Positions 8,056-16,600 of a stretch of DNA of 33,455 bases are shown in pieces. This DNA is from Clostridiales bacterium (lineage in GTDB: Bacteria; Bacillota; Clostridia; Christensenellales; Pumilibacteraceae): positions 1-33,455 of the forward strand of contig JAITUJ010000006.1 in NCBI GenBank assembly GCA_031286385.1. Reading direction: 5' to 3'. The position numbers and the translations under genes are program-made. The notes under the pieces were generated by a model, which ran no database searches, was not told the origin of the DNA, and saw only the letters and a list, made by a program, of their open reading frames with translations. Positions within the stretch are counted from its first letter, which is position 1. Each line of letters starts with the position of its first letter.

Positions 8056-9327
8056 ATGAAAATAATGCAAGTTAAAGCTGCAGAGGTACTAGATAGCAGA
8101 GGCAATCCTACTGTTTTGTGTGAGGTATTTGCAGGTGACAGTGAGATTCCATCCAGTTATGGTATGGCAATTGTGCCAAGTGGCGCTAGTACTGGTGAAT
8201 TTGAAGCCATTGAGTTGAGAGATGGCGATAATAAAAGGTTTAATGGTAAAGGCGTGCTTAAAGCTGTCAACAATATAAATTCTACAATAGCAGAAAAATT
8301 AATAGGAATAGAGGTATCTTCACAAACAGAAATTGACCAGATTTTGATAACGCTTGATGGAACAGATAATAAGGCAGTTTTGGGTGCAAATGCCATATTG
8401 GCTGTGTCGTTAGCTTGTGCTAGATGTGCAGCGCTTTTAAATGGACAAGAGCCTTATCAATATTTAGCTAATTTATTTGGTAGCGATTTAGTGGATAATA
8501 AAATTGGCGTTGATTTGCCTTTGCCAATGATGAACATAATAAATGGCGGTGCACACGCAGATAACAACTTGGACATACAAGAATTTATGATTCAACCTTG
8601 TGGAGCTGCAAGTATTTGCGAGGCTGTTAGAATGGGTGCAGAAGTGTTTCATGCTTTGAAATCAATTTTACAGTCAAAAAAGTTGGTCACTGGTGTGGGT
8701 GATGAAGGCGGTTTTGCCCCTAGTTTGCAATCCAATAGAGAAGGTTTGGAATTGTGTGTGGAGGCTGTAATGAAGGCTGGTTATAAAATGGGTTCTGACT
8801 TTAAGCTGTGTTTGGATGTCGCTGCAAGTGAGTTTTTTGACAAAAAAACTAAAAAGTATAACTTTGATGGCAAACAGATGTCTACGGAACAAATGATAGA
8901 TTACTATCAAAACCTAACGCGAGATTTTGATATAGCGTCAATAGAAGATGGTCTAGATCAAAATGATTGGGATGGATATGTTTCTTTAACTAAAAAGCTT
9001 GGTAAAAAAGTTCAAATTGTCGGTGATGACTTTTTTTGTACAAATCCTACACGCCTAAAAGATGGTATAGCAAAAAATGCTTGTAATGCAATTTTAATCA
9101 AGCTAAATCAAATTGGCTCTTTGACAGAAACGTTGGACTGTATTCGCATTGCTCATGCTGCTGGATACAAGACAATTATATCACATAGAAGTGGGGAGAG
9201 TGAAGATACAACGATAGCAGATTTAGCCGTTGCAGTAAAAGCCGGTCAAATAAAAACAGGTTCGTTGAGTAGGACAGATAGAGTGGCAAAGTACAATAGA
9301 TTGATGATGATAGAGAGAATGTTATAA
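8056..9327 (+). CDS. eno: Enolase
   Basis: Enolase converts 2-phosphoglycerate to phosphoenolpyruvate in glycolysis. The product is 423 residues, normal for the family. Visible motifs are [10 protein letters not shown] near the N-terminus, GDEGGFAP, the Mg ligands in [16 protein letters not shown] and VGDDFF, the catalytic Lys in [10 protein letters not shown], and the signature [10 protein letters not shown] with [12 protein letters not shown] near the C-terminus. I chose ATG 8056, because GGGAGTG at 8043-8049 is a good SD for it; the ATG at 8041 overlaps that SD. It is probably followed by the terminator at 9606-9640. All catalytic residues appear intact. Confidence 0.98.
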   Translation: MKIMQVKAAEVLDSRGNPTVLCEVFAGDSEIPSSYGMAIVPSGASTGEFEAIELRDGDNKRFNGKGVLKAVNNINSTIAEKLIGIEVSSQTEIDQILITLDGTDNKAVLGANAILAVSLACARCAALLNGQEPYQYLANLFGSDLVDNKIGVDLPLPMMNIINGGAHADNNLDIQEFMIQPCGAASICEAVRMGAEVFHALKSILQSKKLVTGVGDEGGFAPSLQSNREGLELCVEAVMKAGYKMGSDFKLCLDVAASEFFDKKTKKYNFDGKQMSTEQMIDYYQNLTRDFDIASIEDGLDQNDWDGYVSLTKKLGKKVQIVGDDFFCTNPTRLKDGIAKNACNAILIKLNQIGSLTETLDCIRIAHAAGYKTIISHRSGESEDTTIADLAVAVKAGQIKTGSLSRTDRVAKYNRLMMIERML

Positions 9328-9396
9328 TATATACAGAATGTTGCGATGTTATCAAAATATATTTTAAAGGAACTCAATCGTGTATAGAAGTGTATA

Positions 9397-9572
9397 TTGA
9401 GAAGAGTCTTTGAGTTTATCGGCTATATTTTTAACTGCATGGTTGGTATATTTACTTCAATGTTTGGTGACAGAAATAGAGAAAGGAAAGATGTTCTTGT
9501 TGGCATTATTGGTTGGATAGTGTTTTAGTAGTAATATTTTTGACTTTCTATCTATATTATTCATCGCATTAG
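9397..9572 (+). pseudogene. Frameshifted relic of a small membrane protein
   Basis: From a TTG at 9397 the frame reads about 43 codons with a hydrophobic segment, includes FGDRNRERKD, and stops at TAG 9526-9528. In the frame that opens at the TTTT run (9523-9526) the hydrophobic stretch continues (LVVIFLTFYLYY) to TAG 9570-9572. Restoring one T would join the two into one uninterrupted hydrophobic helix, which is why I read a single-base deletion. No SD is present. It may be a chance ORF, but the match of hydrophobicity across the break argues for decay. Confidence 0.38.
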
Positions 9573-9605
9573 GCAAAAATGGTAAAAATAATAAATACAC
9601 ATTTT

Positions 9606-9640
9606 ATAAAAGTCATCACATATAATTTGATGACTTTTAT
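9606..9640. terminator. Intrinsic terminator after eno
   Basis: ATAAAAGTCATCA (9606-9618) and TGATGACTTTTAT (9628-9640) form a perfect 13-bp stem with a 9-nt loop. The stem provides a short T run in either direction. The surrounding 9328-9711 contains only the gene relic, this hairpin and the next promoter. Confidence 0.7.
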
Positions 9641-9641
9641 C

Positions 9642-9671
9642 TTGACAAATTCTAGACAGATAAAGTATAGT
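9642..9671 (+). promoter_or_regulatory. Promoter of the 9712 gene
   Basis: TTGACA (9642-9647), an 18-nt spacer, then TATAGT (9666-9671), about 40 nt before the ATG. Confidence 0.6.
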
Positions 9672-9711
9672 CATATTAGGAAATAGATTACAAGAGTAGG
9701 GTATTGTATAT

Positions 9712-10041
9712 ATGAGTAATGAAATATTAGAACTTAAAGGAATTCTCTCTACTAACGATGGCATTACTATTAAAAAGAGAAGTAAGAGTGTTATTATTAC
9801 GATAGATAATATAAAATCATTAGTTTATACAAAAGCCACTGAGATTGATAGTTTTAGTAGTAGGGTTATAGATGGTGTTTTATCGGGTGGTTTGCCGTCT
9901 GAGAGTAATCCATTTGCTGGTAAATTGTGCATAGATTTAAAAAAAAGAAAAGGCTTGCGTAAATTTTATATTATAAAACTTAAATTTGAGTACGTTTCTA
10001 AATTGCCTAGTGGCTTGATAGCATTGCTAAAAGTTCGTTAG
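9712..10041 (+). CDS. Unknown 109-aa protein, possibly PH-like fold
   Basis: A 109-residue soluble protein with alternating hydrophobic and charged residues that suggests mostly beta strands followed by a C-terminal helix. This pattern recalls bacterial PH-like domains, but I see no diagnostic motif. A central Ser/Gly-rich loop (about 46-68) may be flexible. It has its own promoter. The SD is weak (AGGGTA about 10 nt upstream). It sits in a region of accessory character between eno and a minus-strand GTPase pair. Confidence 0.55.
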   Translation: MSNEILELKGILSTNDGITIKKRSKSVIITIDNIKSLVYTKATEIDSFSSRVIDGVLSGGLPSESNPFAGKLCIDLKKRKGLRKFYIIKLKFEYVSKLPSGLIALLKVR

Positions 10042-10293
10042 CAGTATATATAGTAATCATCGGTATTTACTCCAAACGCGCTAGCAACTATCGTGATACT
10101 ACTACGACACAGATGTCAGATGTACTTACTATTTAAAGACTTGCTGTATCTGGCGCTATGCAGATGGTATTTTGGGTGGAATATTAAGTATATGGCATGA
10201 TATCACATATTTTTATTCAAACTACATAACATACAGATAAAAATCTAAGTAGAGTACTTTGTAATTAGGGAAGTGTAGCACCAATTTCCTTTT
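10042..10293. other. Gene-free stretch
   Basis: No open frame of useful length and no recognisable RNA gene was found in either strand. It separates the 9712 gene from the convergent GTPase operon. Confidence 0.4.
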
Positions 10294-10324
10294 AAAAAAA
10301 GTCAGTCACAATGTTGTGACTGAC
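10294..10324 (-). terminator. Intrinsic terminator of the minus-strand GTPase operon
   Basis: On the minus strand GTCAGTCACAA pairs with TTGTGACTGAC (10301-10324) and is followed by seven T (10300-10294). This is the strongest terminator in the window and lies about 100 nt beyond the stop of the 10428 gene. Confidence 0.85.
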
Positions 10325-10345
10325 CAAACAAAAAGGGAGGGTTTT

Positions 10346-10395
10346 GCATAAACCAAGGGGTAGGTTTATGCTATATATATAATGGGTGGGGGAAC
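10346..10395. repeat. Further hairpins in the 3' region of the GTPase operon
   Basis: GCATAAACC (10346-10354) and GGTTTATGC (10363-10371) pair with an 8-nt loop. TGGGT and ACCCA around 10383-10398 form a second short stem around a G run. With the terminator this makes a structured stretch of about 100 nt between the last stop codon and the transcript end. Confidence 0.55.
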
Positions 10396-10427
10396 CCAAT
10401 TATACCGAAATTTATTAAGCGTATACG

Positions 10428-11258
10428 CTATACATGAGCAACATCAGGCTCAATTACATTGGAATCTGATTGTTCTTTGCTTTGATTCTTATATTTTGGC
10501 TTTGAATTTGAAAACCACAAAAATCCAGATTTACGAATAGTCCCAATGTTTATGCTACTTTGTCCTTTAAAGAAAGCTTTTGAATTGAAATCAGTACTAA
10601 AATTAAATTCTTTATCCATTTCTCCGTGGAGTACAGCATGTACAAGAGCATAAAACAGTGTCTCTTCATCATATTCACTTATTTTCAACAGATCCTTTCT
10701 ATCAGACTTGATGTCTTGCAAAAATTTTCTGCAATTTTTGATGTTTAAGTGAGGACTTTGACTTTGCTGTGGTTTTGCAAGTTGTACAATATGTTCTCTT
10801 GTCGTTGCTGCACTGCGTGGTCTGTCCCAAAATGGAGCAATTTCACTTTCAAAGTTCTTCAACAGACTTTTGGCTGTAATGTCTAAAAAAGTATTGTCTG
10901 CAATCAAACTACCACTTTTTTTGTCCCAATACATTCCTATGGCTGCCTCAGTGGGATAATCACCTTCGCCAGCTTCCATCGTGCTGTGGTCTCCACCACG
11001 CCTGCGCATTGCATACCTTTTATCTACTACGCCCTTTTTTGCATAGTCAAATATACTAGCATAGATTCCAAAAGCCAAGAACTCTTTGGTATTGGAAATA
11101 AAAAAGAAATTTTTATCACCATTCTTGGTATTATGGTGTTGTATGATATATCCGTACACACCATTTTTAAACTTTGTCCAGTTTGCATCGACTGGCGGCC
11201 CTTGCAAATGTGAGAAGTCTTTATTAAAAGTTGGAGCAAAAAGTAAATTATATAACAT
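10428..11258 (-). CDS. Unknown partner protein of the GTPase (276 aa)
   Basis: I do not recognise a family. The chosen ATG (11258) overlaps the GTPase stop by 11 nt and has GAAGG about 8 nt upstream; a TTG at 11273 would add five residues. The protein is soluble and mixed alpha/beta in look. Its N-terminal part has GPPVDANW and a run of aromatic and Gly residues (YGYIIQHH, FFFISN). The middle has RRRGGD and the end is charged and Ser/Gln-rich. The tight overlap means translational coupling and probably a physical or functional partnership with the GTPase, for example as regulator or effector. That role is inference from context only. Confidence 0.72.
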   Translation of the reverse strand: MLYNLLFAPTFNKDFSHLQGPPVDANWTKFKNGVYGYIIQHHNTKNGDKNFFFISNTKEFLAFGIYASIFDYAKKGVVDKRYAMRRRGGDHSTMEAGEGDYPTEAAIGMYWDKKSGSLIADNTFLDITAKSLLKNFESEIAPFWDRPRSAATTREHIVQLAKPQQSQSPHLNIKNCRKFLQDIKSDRKDLLKISEYDEETLFYALVHAVLHGEMDKEFNFSTDFNSKAFFKGQSSINIGTIRKSGFLWFSNSKPKYKNQSKEQSDSNVIEPDVAHV

Positions 11259-12012
11259 GAGGCATGCCTTCAAATTCTAGAATGTTTCGTAATACATATG
11301 CAAAAGTTTTACCACAAGACCAGTCATCGGCGTCACCTCTTACATCAGTTGAGTTTACAAAAGCAAAAGGGACTTCACTATTTCTAGCTGAAATAATTTC
11401 TGCGACTTTTGATTTTATAGAATCGTGAACTCTGTCGTGCATGCTAAATACTATGTGAGTGCTTACACCTTTGGATTTTTTTAAATGTGCTATTGCATCC
11501 ACAAGAGTGTTTAATTGATTTGTCATTTGAACCAATTTTTCATCATCTCTCAAAGTTCCTAAAAAGTCAGCACAGCTAAACAAAAGTATAACGCCGCTAG
11601 GGTGAGTTTCTGATTCACCTGACGCATAGCTTTCAAATAGTGAATTGAAAATGTCCAAATTTTGGGTTATGTCTGCACTAGCAGATTCTGATAGAAATGC
11701 TTCCTCTGTCAAACCACCTGGAGTGTCAGTTACAACAAATATAGGCCATTCTGGGTTAGTAGCCCACCCACCTATCAAACCTTTTTTGTGTTGTACGCAA
11801 ATAGCGGTCTTGTTTACCAACCTAGTATTGCCAACAGATTGTCCAGATTTAATCTTCTTTACATTCTGTTTTTGCTGTACGCGGTCATTTGCATCCATAA
11901 TATGCAATCTCTTACCACTTAACGCTTTGTTAATTTGAGCTATTGCAGTCGTCCAGTATGTCGTTTTGCCTGCGTCAAATTTACCAAGTAATAATACTTC
12001 TTTTTCTTCCAT
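11248..12012 (-). CDS. P-loop GTPase of the TRAFAC type, conflict-system-like
   Basis: The 254-residue product starts with a beta strand and a P-loop G-K-F-D-A-G-K-T-T (10-18). It then has VVTDTPGG (93-100) as the G3/Walker B element and a strand VILLFSCADF (141-150). A degenerate G4-like SMHDR lies at 190-194 in place of NKxD, and FVNSTDVRG at 218-226 is a possible G5. This layout fits small TRAFAC GTPases found in paired bacterial modules, some described as conflict systems. I cannot name the subfamily. AAAGGAG lies about 10 nt before the ATG. The operon has a consensus promoter and a strong terminator of its own and is oriented against all surrounding genes, typical of an acquired cassette. 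Confidence 0.8.
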   Translation of the reverse strand: MEEKEVLLLGKFDAGKTTYWTTAIAQINKALSGKRLHIMDANDRVQQKQNVKKIKSGQSVGNTRLVNKTAICVQHKKGLIGGWATNPEWPIFVVTDTPGGLTEEAFLSESASADITQNLDIFNSLFESYASGESETHPSGVILLFSCADFLGTLRDDEKLVQMTNQLNTLVDAIAHLKKSKGVSTHIVFSMHDRVHDSIKSKVAEIISARNSEVPFAFVNSTDVRGDADDWSCGKTFAYVLRNILEFEGMPHVI

Positions 12013-12105
12013 TTTGTTTAATCTCCTTTAATATATACTTTTATATAAGTAAACACAGTTAAGTCAAAGCACTAAATTACTTGACTACAATAAAAGTGTA
12101 TATTT

Positions 12106-12134
12106 ATTATATAACATTTTACAAAGCTTGTCAA
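12106..12134 (-). promoter_or_regulatory. Consensus promoter of the GTPase operon
   Basis: On the minus strand a perfect TTGACA (12129-12134) and a perfect TATAAT (12106-12111) are 17 nt apart. ACTTGAC around the -35 is inverted as GTCAAGT near 12078-12084, a possible operator flanking the promoter. Such a strong promoter usually implies repression or high basal need. Confidence 0.85.
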
Positions 12135-12179
12135 GTGTTTTTTGTAGTTTATTTATATACTATTTACAAATTATTCATA

Positions 12180-12206
12180 AATAACCTAAAAAACAACTAG
12201 GTTATT
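12180..12206. repeat. 9-bp inverted repeat between divergent promoters
   Basis: AATAACCTA (12180-12188) and TAGGTTATT (12198-12206) pair with a 9-nt loop. It lies between the two divergent promoters and could be an operator or a remnant. The remainder of 12135-12325 has no gene. Confidence 0.45.
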
Positions 12207-12325
12207 GCTTTGGTTATTGCATCGTCTTAAAAATTCTGCCAATATATATATACTGTCTATTATAAGTGTTTTTTATGCAACGCTGACATCAATTGCCTAA
12301 AATTTGGTAATACAGCTTAAAGTAT

Positions 12326-12354
12326 TTGACAATAATCAAAAAAAATGTTACAAT
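12326..12354 (+). promoter_or_regulatory. Promoter of the carA-like / carB-dapF / pyrG operon
   Basis: TTGACA (12326-12331), a 17-nt spacer and TACAAT (12349-12354). This leaves a leader of about 205 nt that contains a terminator. Confidence 0.75.
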
Positions 12355-12372
12355 AGAATTGAAGCTTTTTGG

Positions 12373-12490
12373 AGTTTGTGAACATGGAATTATAACAATG
12401 CCTTTTATTGGATTATTCTTATTTTGTCACAGTTAAATTCACATTTTTATAGAACTAACAAACTGACAAAAAGTTGAGTTTGTTTTTTTA
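12373..12490 (+). promoter_or_regulatory. Leader attenuator with mutually exclusive hairpins
   Basis: AACAAACT (12457-12464) and AGTTTGTT (12477-12484) followed by T to 12489 form an intrinsic terminator 77 nt before the gene. An earlier AGTTTGT (12373-12379) is identical to its 3' arm and could pair with ACAAACT (12458-12464), preventing termination. TGTGAA (12377-12382) overlaps that arm and can pair with TTCACA (12438-12443), which would block the antiterminator. A short ORF (ATG 12400, 12 codons) lies in the leader without a clear SD. The sensed ligand or factor is unknown; no PyrR-binding consensus is seen. Confidence 0.55.
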
Positions 12491-12566
12491 TGGTTTTAAT
12501 ATAACAGAGCTTAATCAATTTAGTTTAACTTCAATCAACTAATTCATTAGCTTTGGGGAGGTAAAT

Positions 12567-13604
12567 GTGTATAAGTACAATGCAACTTTAAAGTTATCAG
12601 ATGGTAGCACTTTTAAAGGATTTGGTGCAGGATTTATGCAAAACACTGGTGAAAAAGAAATCGTCTTTCATACCAACAATGTTGGAATTGTTCAAGTTGT
12701 TACAGATCCATGTAATGCGGGACAAATTATCGTGCAGACTTTTCCGATGATTGGTGACATAATCAATGCTCACAGCGAAGTTGAAAGTGATGATTATGTT
12801 GCTAGTGGGTATATACTAAAAACTCTCAATCACTTTACAAAAAATCAATGCAAAGTTGAATTTGATGAATTTTTAAAAAGTAAAGGTATTCCTTGCATTA
12901 CTGGCATAGATACAAGGGCACTGACGAATAAGATTAGAGAGTCAACGGTCAAGATAACTGGCAAAATTATTTTTGATAATCCTACAACATTTGCTTTGGC
13001 AAGAAATCTGATGGGTAAACTTAGTCAGTTTACTATTGGTGAAGGACCCATCAATGTAGCTCTTGTCAATCTTGGTATGAAGAATAGTACTAAAAATATT
13101 TTGTTAAAGTACGCTACCTTAAATGTTTTTAATGCTGACGTTGACTACAATAAAATAATGGCAGTTAAGCCACAAGCTATCGTGATCAGTGAAGGTCCTG
13201 GAACGCCATCAAGCCAAAAACTTGCAATTAATTTGGTAAAAGCAAATTTGGCGACAAAAGTCCCTGTGCCAATGTTGGGGTTGGGACTTGGTGCAAATAT
13301 TCTGGCTTTGGGTCATGGATTTAAAGTTGTCAGACTGCCCGTTGGGCACCATGGAAATCAAGCAATAAGAAAAATTTCTACTGGTAAAATATATCAAGTA
13401 GCAAGCAATAGCAATATGACTGTTTCCCAAAAAAGTATAACTCACGCTGCTAAAATCAGTTATCAAAATATTTGTGACAATTCTATTGTAGGACTAAATT
13501 ACAAGAAATCAAAGAGTATGGGTTTTGATTTCTTTGCCCAAAATCAAGCTGACAGTGACTGTTTAAGTTTTATATGGGATGAATTTTTTGGAGGAATAAA
13601 TTAA
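12567..13604 (+). CDS. carA: Carbamoyl-phosphate synthase small subunit homologue, glutaminase triad lost
   Basis: CarA normally hydrolyses glutamine and passes ammonia to CarB. The 345-residue protein keeps the family architecture: an N-terminal domain with GIDTRALTNKIRE (113-125) and a class I GATase fold with SEGPGTP (208-214). The catalytic residues are gone. Where CarA has G-x-C-x-G-H-Q there is G-L-G-L-G-A-N, so Cys becomes Gly240. The His of QNH is Ser282. In the final HPE motif the residues are Lys-Lys-Ser (313-315). The frame is nevertheless open over its whole length. The start has GGGGAGG about 5-7 nt upstream and uses GTG 12567 by frame. The stop overlaps the next ATG by one base. 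I infer a pseudoenzyme; a glutamine-dependent function is not plausible. Confidence 0.9.
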   Translation: MYKYNATLKLSDGSTFKGFGAGFMQNTGEKEIVFHTNNVGIVQVVTDPCNAGQIIVQTFPMIGDIINAHSEVESDDYVASGYILKTLNHFTKNQCKVEFDEFLKSKGIPCITGIDTRALTNKIRESTVKITGKIIFDNPTTFALARNLMGKLSQFTIGEGPINVALVNLGMKNSTKNILLKYATLNVFNADVDYNKIMAVKPQAIVISEGPGTPSSQKLAINLVKANLATKVPVPMLGLGLGANILALGHGFKVVRLPVGHHGNQAIRKISTGKIYQVASNSNMTVSQKSITHAAKISYQNICDNSIVGLNYKKSKSMGFDFFAQNQADSDCLSFIWDEFFGGIN

Positions 13605-16600
13605 TGCCACTAAATAGACATATAAAGAGAGTTTTAATTTTTGTTGAAGACGAATTTGACTGTTATTTAAAACAGGCGTGTACAGTGTTTAGAGATTGTG
13701 GAATTAAAGTTGTATTGGTAAGTCCAAACCCAAGTTTAACAGCAACAGTGAAGACAATGGCAGAAAAGATTTATTTTGAACCTGTCACTTTGGAAAATAT
13801 TCAACGCATTATTATAAAAGAACAGCCTGACAGTATATTAAATTTGTTTTGGGGAGAAAGGTTGATGTCTATCTGTATGCAGATGTCAGACAGTGGCTTT
13901 TTAAAAGACAATAATATAAAGTTGTTGGGTACTGAACAGTCAAAAAATGAAAAGATAAACGCGCTGTCAAATTTGACAGAGGATTTTAAAGAAGTTGAAT
14001 TTTTATTGTTGCGTGATAAGTTAGGCAATGCTTTGATGGTATCCAGCTCGGAAAAAGTCGTACCCTCACTACAAAAAAGCAATTCAATCGTAGTGTATCC
14101 GTCAATCAGTTTGTCTAAGCAAGTGAGTGATGCTTTAAAACAAAAGTCACTAGATTTGATGCACGACATGGAAATTGTAGGTGTTTGTAGTGTTGAGTTT
14201 GCAATAAATAAAAATAACTTTGAATTTGAGATAAAAAAAATAAGACCCAATTTGACGATGTCAAATATATATGCCGGTAAAGTTTTTGGGTACCCTATAA
14301 TAGAAGTGTCCATAAAATTGTCATTGGGATTTCATCTTGAAGAGATAAAAAATAAAATTACAGGCAATTGTGCGTGTATACAGCCTAATGTTGATTATTT
14401 GGCGCTAAAACTTTTCTCAGAAGAGAACGGAAATATTGTGACGATTGCTCATAGCTTTGAAGCTACTTTAATGAAAGCATTGAGAGGGGTCAACAGCGAT
14501 TTGCATACTCTAAATTTGCCAAAATTACAAAATTTAAGTGATGATGAACTTTTAAATTTATTAGAAGAACAAAGTGACCAAAGTATTTATTTGTGTTTTG
14601 AAGCTTTAAATAGAAATGTTGATGTTGAGATTTTAGCACACAAAACAAAAATTGATAAAGTATTTTTGTGTTGCATGCGCAACATTGTTGACATGCAATC
14701 AGAATTGACTAAAATAGAAGGGGACAAAACTGAAATTTATCAGCGAGCTAAAAAGATGGGGTTCTCTGATGACATCATTGATAAATTTGCTGGTGTCAAT
14801 TTTAGTCATGCTATAAAAAAACTAAATTCAAATTTTGGTTATACTTATCACGAAATTGACTCCTGTGCTGGTGAATATAAATCAAATTCATTGTGTTTTT
14901 ATAGTGAATGGAGCGATGCTTGTAGTAGTGCAATTGCACAAGATAAGTCACAATCAAAAGACAAGATAGTTTTATTGGCACCCAATCAAGTAGTCAACGG
15001 GAAACATGACTATTGTTCAAATTATTGCTTTGAACAAGCTGTCAGAATACTAAAAGATTTAGGTTATCAGATTTGCTCTGTCGGAAATAATTTGTTGTCA
15101 CTATTTACTGAAAGTGATGCTCCACATAAAATGTACACAGAGTCACTGTGCATAGAAGATATAATGGGTGTAATAAACAAAGAAAAACCAACTGGTGTAA
15201 TGATACCATTTGGGGGAGAACACGCAAATACAATAGCCCAAAAATTGTCCAGAAATGGTGTAAAGGTTTTGGGTACTAGTACAGACAGTGTTGATTTAGT
15301 TTGGGACTCTGTTCGTTTTTTTCAAAGTTTGCATTCTTTGGGTATAGATTATACTGATTTAAATGAAAATTACAATGTTGTAAAAGATAAATTTATCAGT
15401 GTAGACGCCATTACAGACGGCAATGAAGTTTTAATACTGGGATTTTTGCAACACAGCAGCTTTTCGGAATATGGTAATAGTCAAAAAATTATGATTTATC
15501 CATCGAGCAGTATAAATGATGAAGTTGCTCAACAAATTTTATCTATTTCAAAAAAAATTGTCAAACATTTAAAGTGTAAAGGATTGTTTCAGCTTTGTGT
15601 CTTAATAAAGGGGCAGGAAGTATTTGTTCAAAATTTAATACTAGGAGCTAGCAACAATATTCCATTTTTGTCAAAAGCATTGGAATTGCCAGTGTTTGAA
15701 TTGGCAATAAAAGCTATGACAGGGAAAAAATGGACAGATGTAAATTTTGGTGTAGAGTATTTGCCTTATATTGCTGACAAAGTGGCTTATTTACAAGAGA
15801 GTCAAGCATTTGGAATAGGCAAAACTGTCCGTGAGGCTGTACTAAAAGCGATGTTAGCAACGGACTGTGATGACGTTTTGCAGAATCACTTTGACACGAA
15901 TAATACTAAACTCATAACATTAAATGACATGCGTAAATCAAAACAAGAGTTAAGGTTTGTAAAAATGCATGGGGTTGGTAATGATTATGTGTTTGTGGAT
16001 TGTCGCAGAAAAGAATTGGATTCGGTGCAAAATTTGGCGGTTGAGTTGTCCAATAGGCACTTTGGCATTGGAAGTGATGGGCTAGTTTTGATATTAAAGT
16101 CAAATTCAGCAGATGCAAAAATGTGTATGTACAACGCAGATGGTTCAGAAGGCTCTATGTGTGGCAATGCTATCCGATGTATTGCAAAGTACTTGTTTGA
16201 TAGTGGCAGTGTTAAAAAAACTACAATGAGTATTGAAACGGCTTCCATGATTTGTCAAGTTAAGTTAATACTGTCAAGAGGAAAAGCCATTGGTGCAAAA
16301 GTGACATTGGAAAGTCCAAAAGTTGTGGAAAAAAGAAAAATAATCATTGAAGATATTGAGAAAGATGTCGTGTTTGTCAATGTAGGCAATGACCATTGTG
16401 TTCATTTTGTTCCTAATTTGAGTGTAATTGAGTTTGGAAAAAGAGCGCCACTTTATCAAAACCATCCGGATTTTATGGATAAACCCAATGTAGAATTTGT
16501 GCAGATAATCAGTAAATCTGAGATTAGTATTAGAGTTTTTGAAAGAGGCAGTGGGGAAACACTAGCTTGTGGGTCTGGTGCCTGTGCGGCTGTTGTAGCA

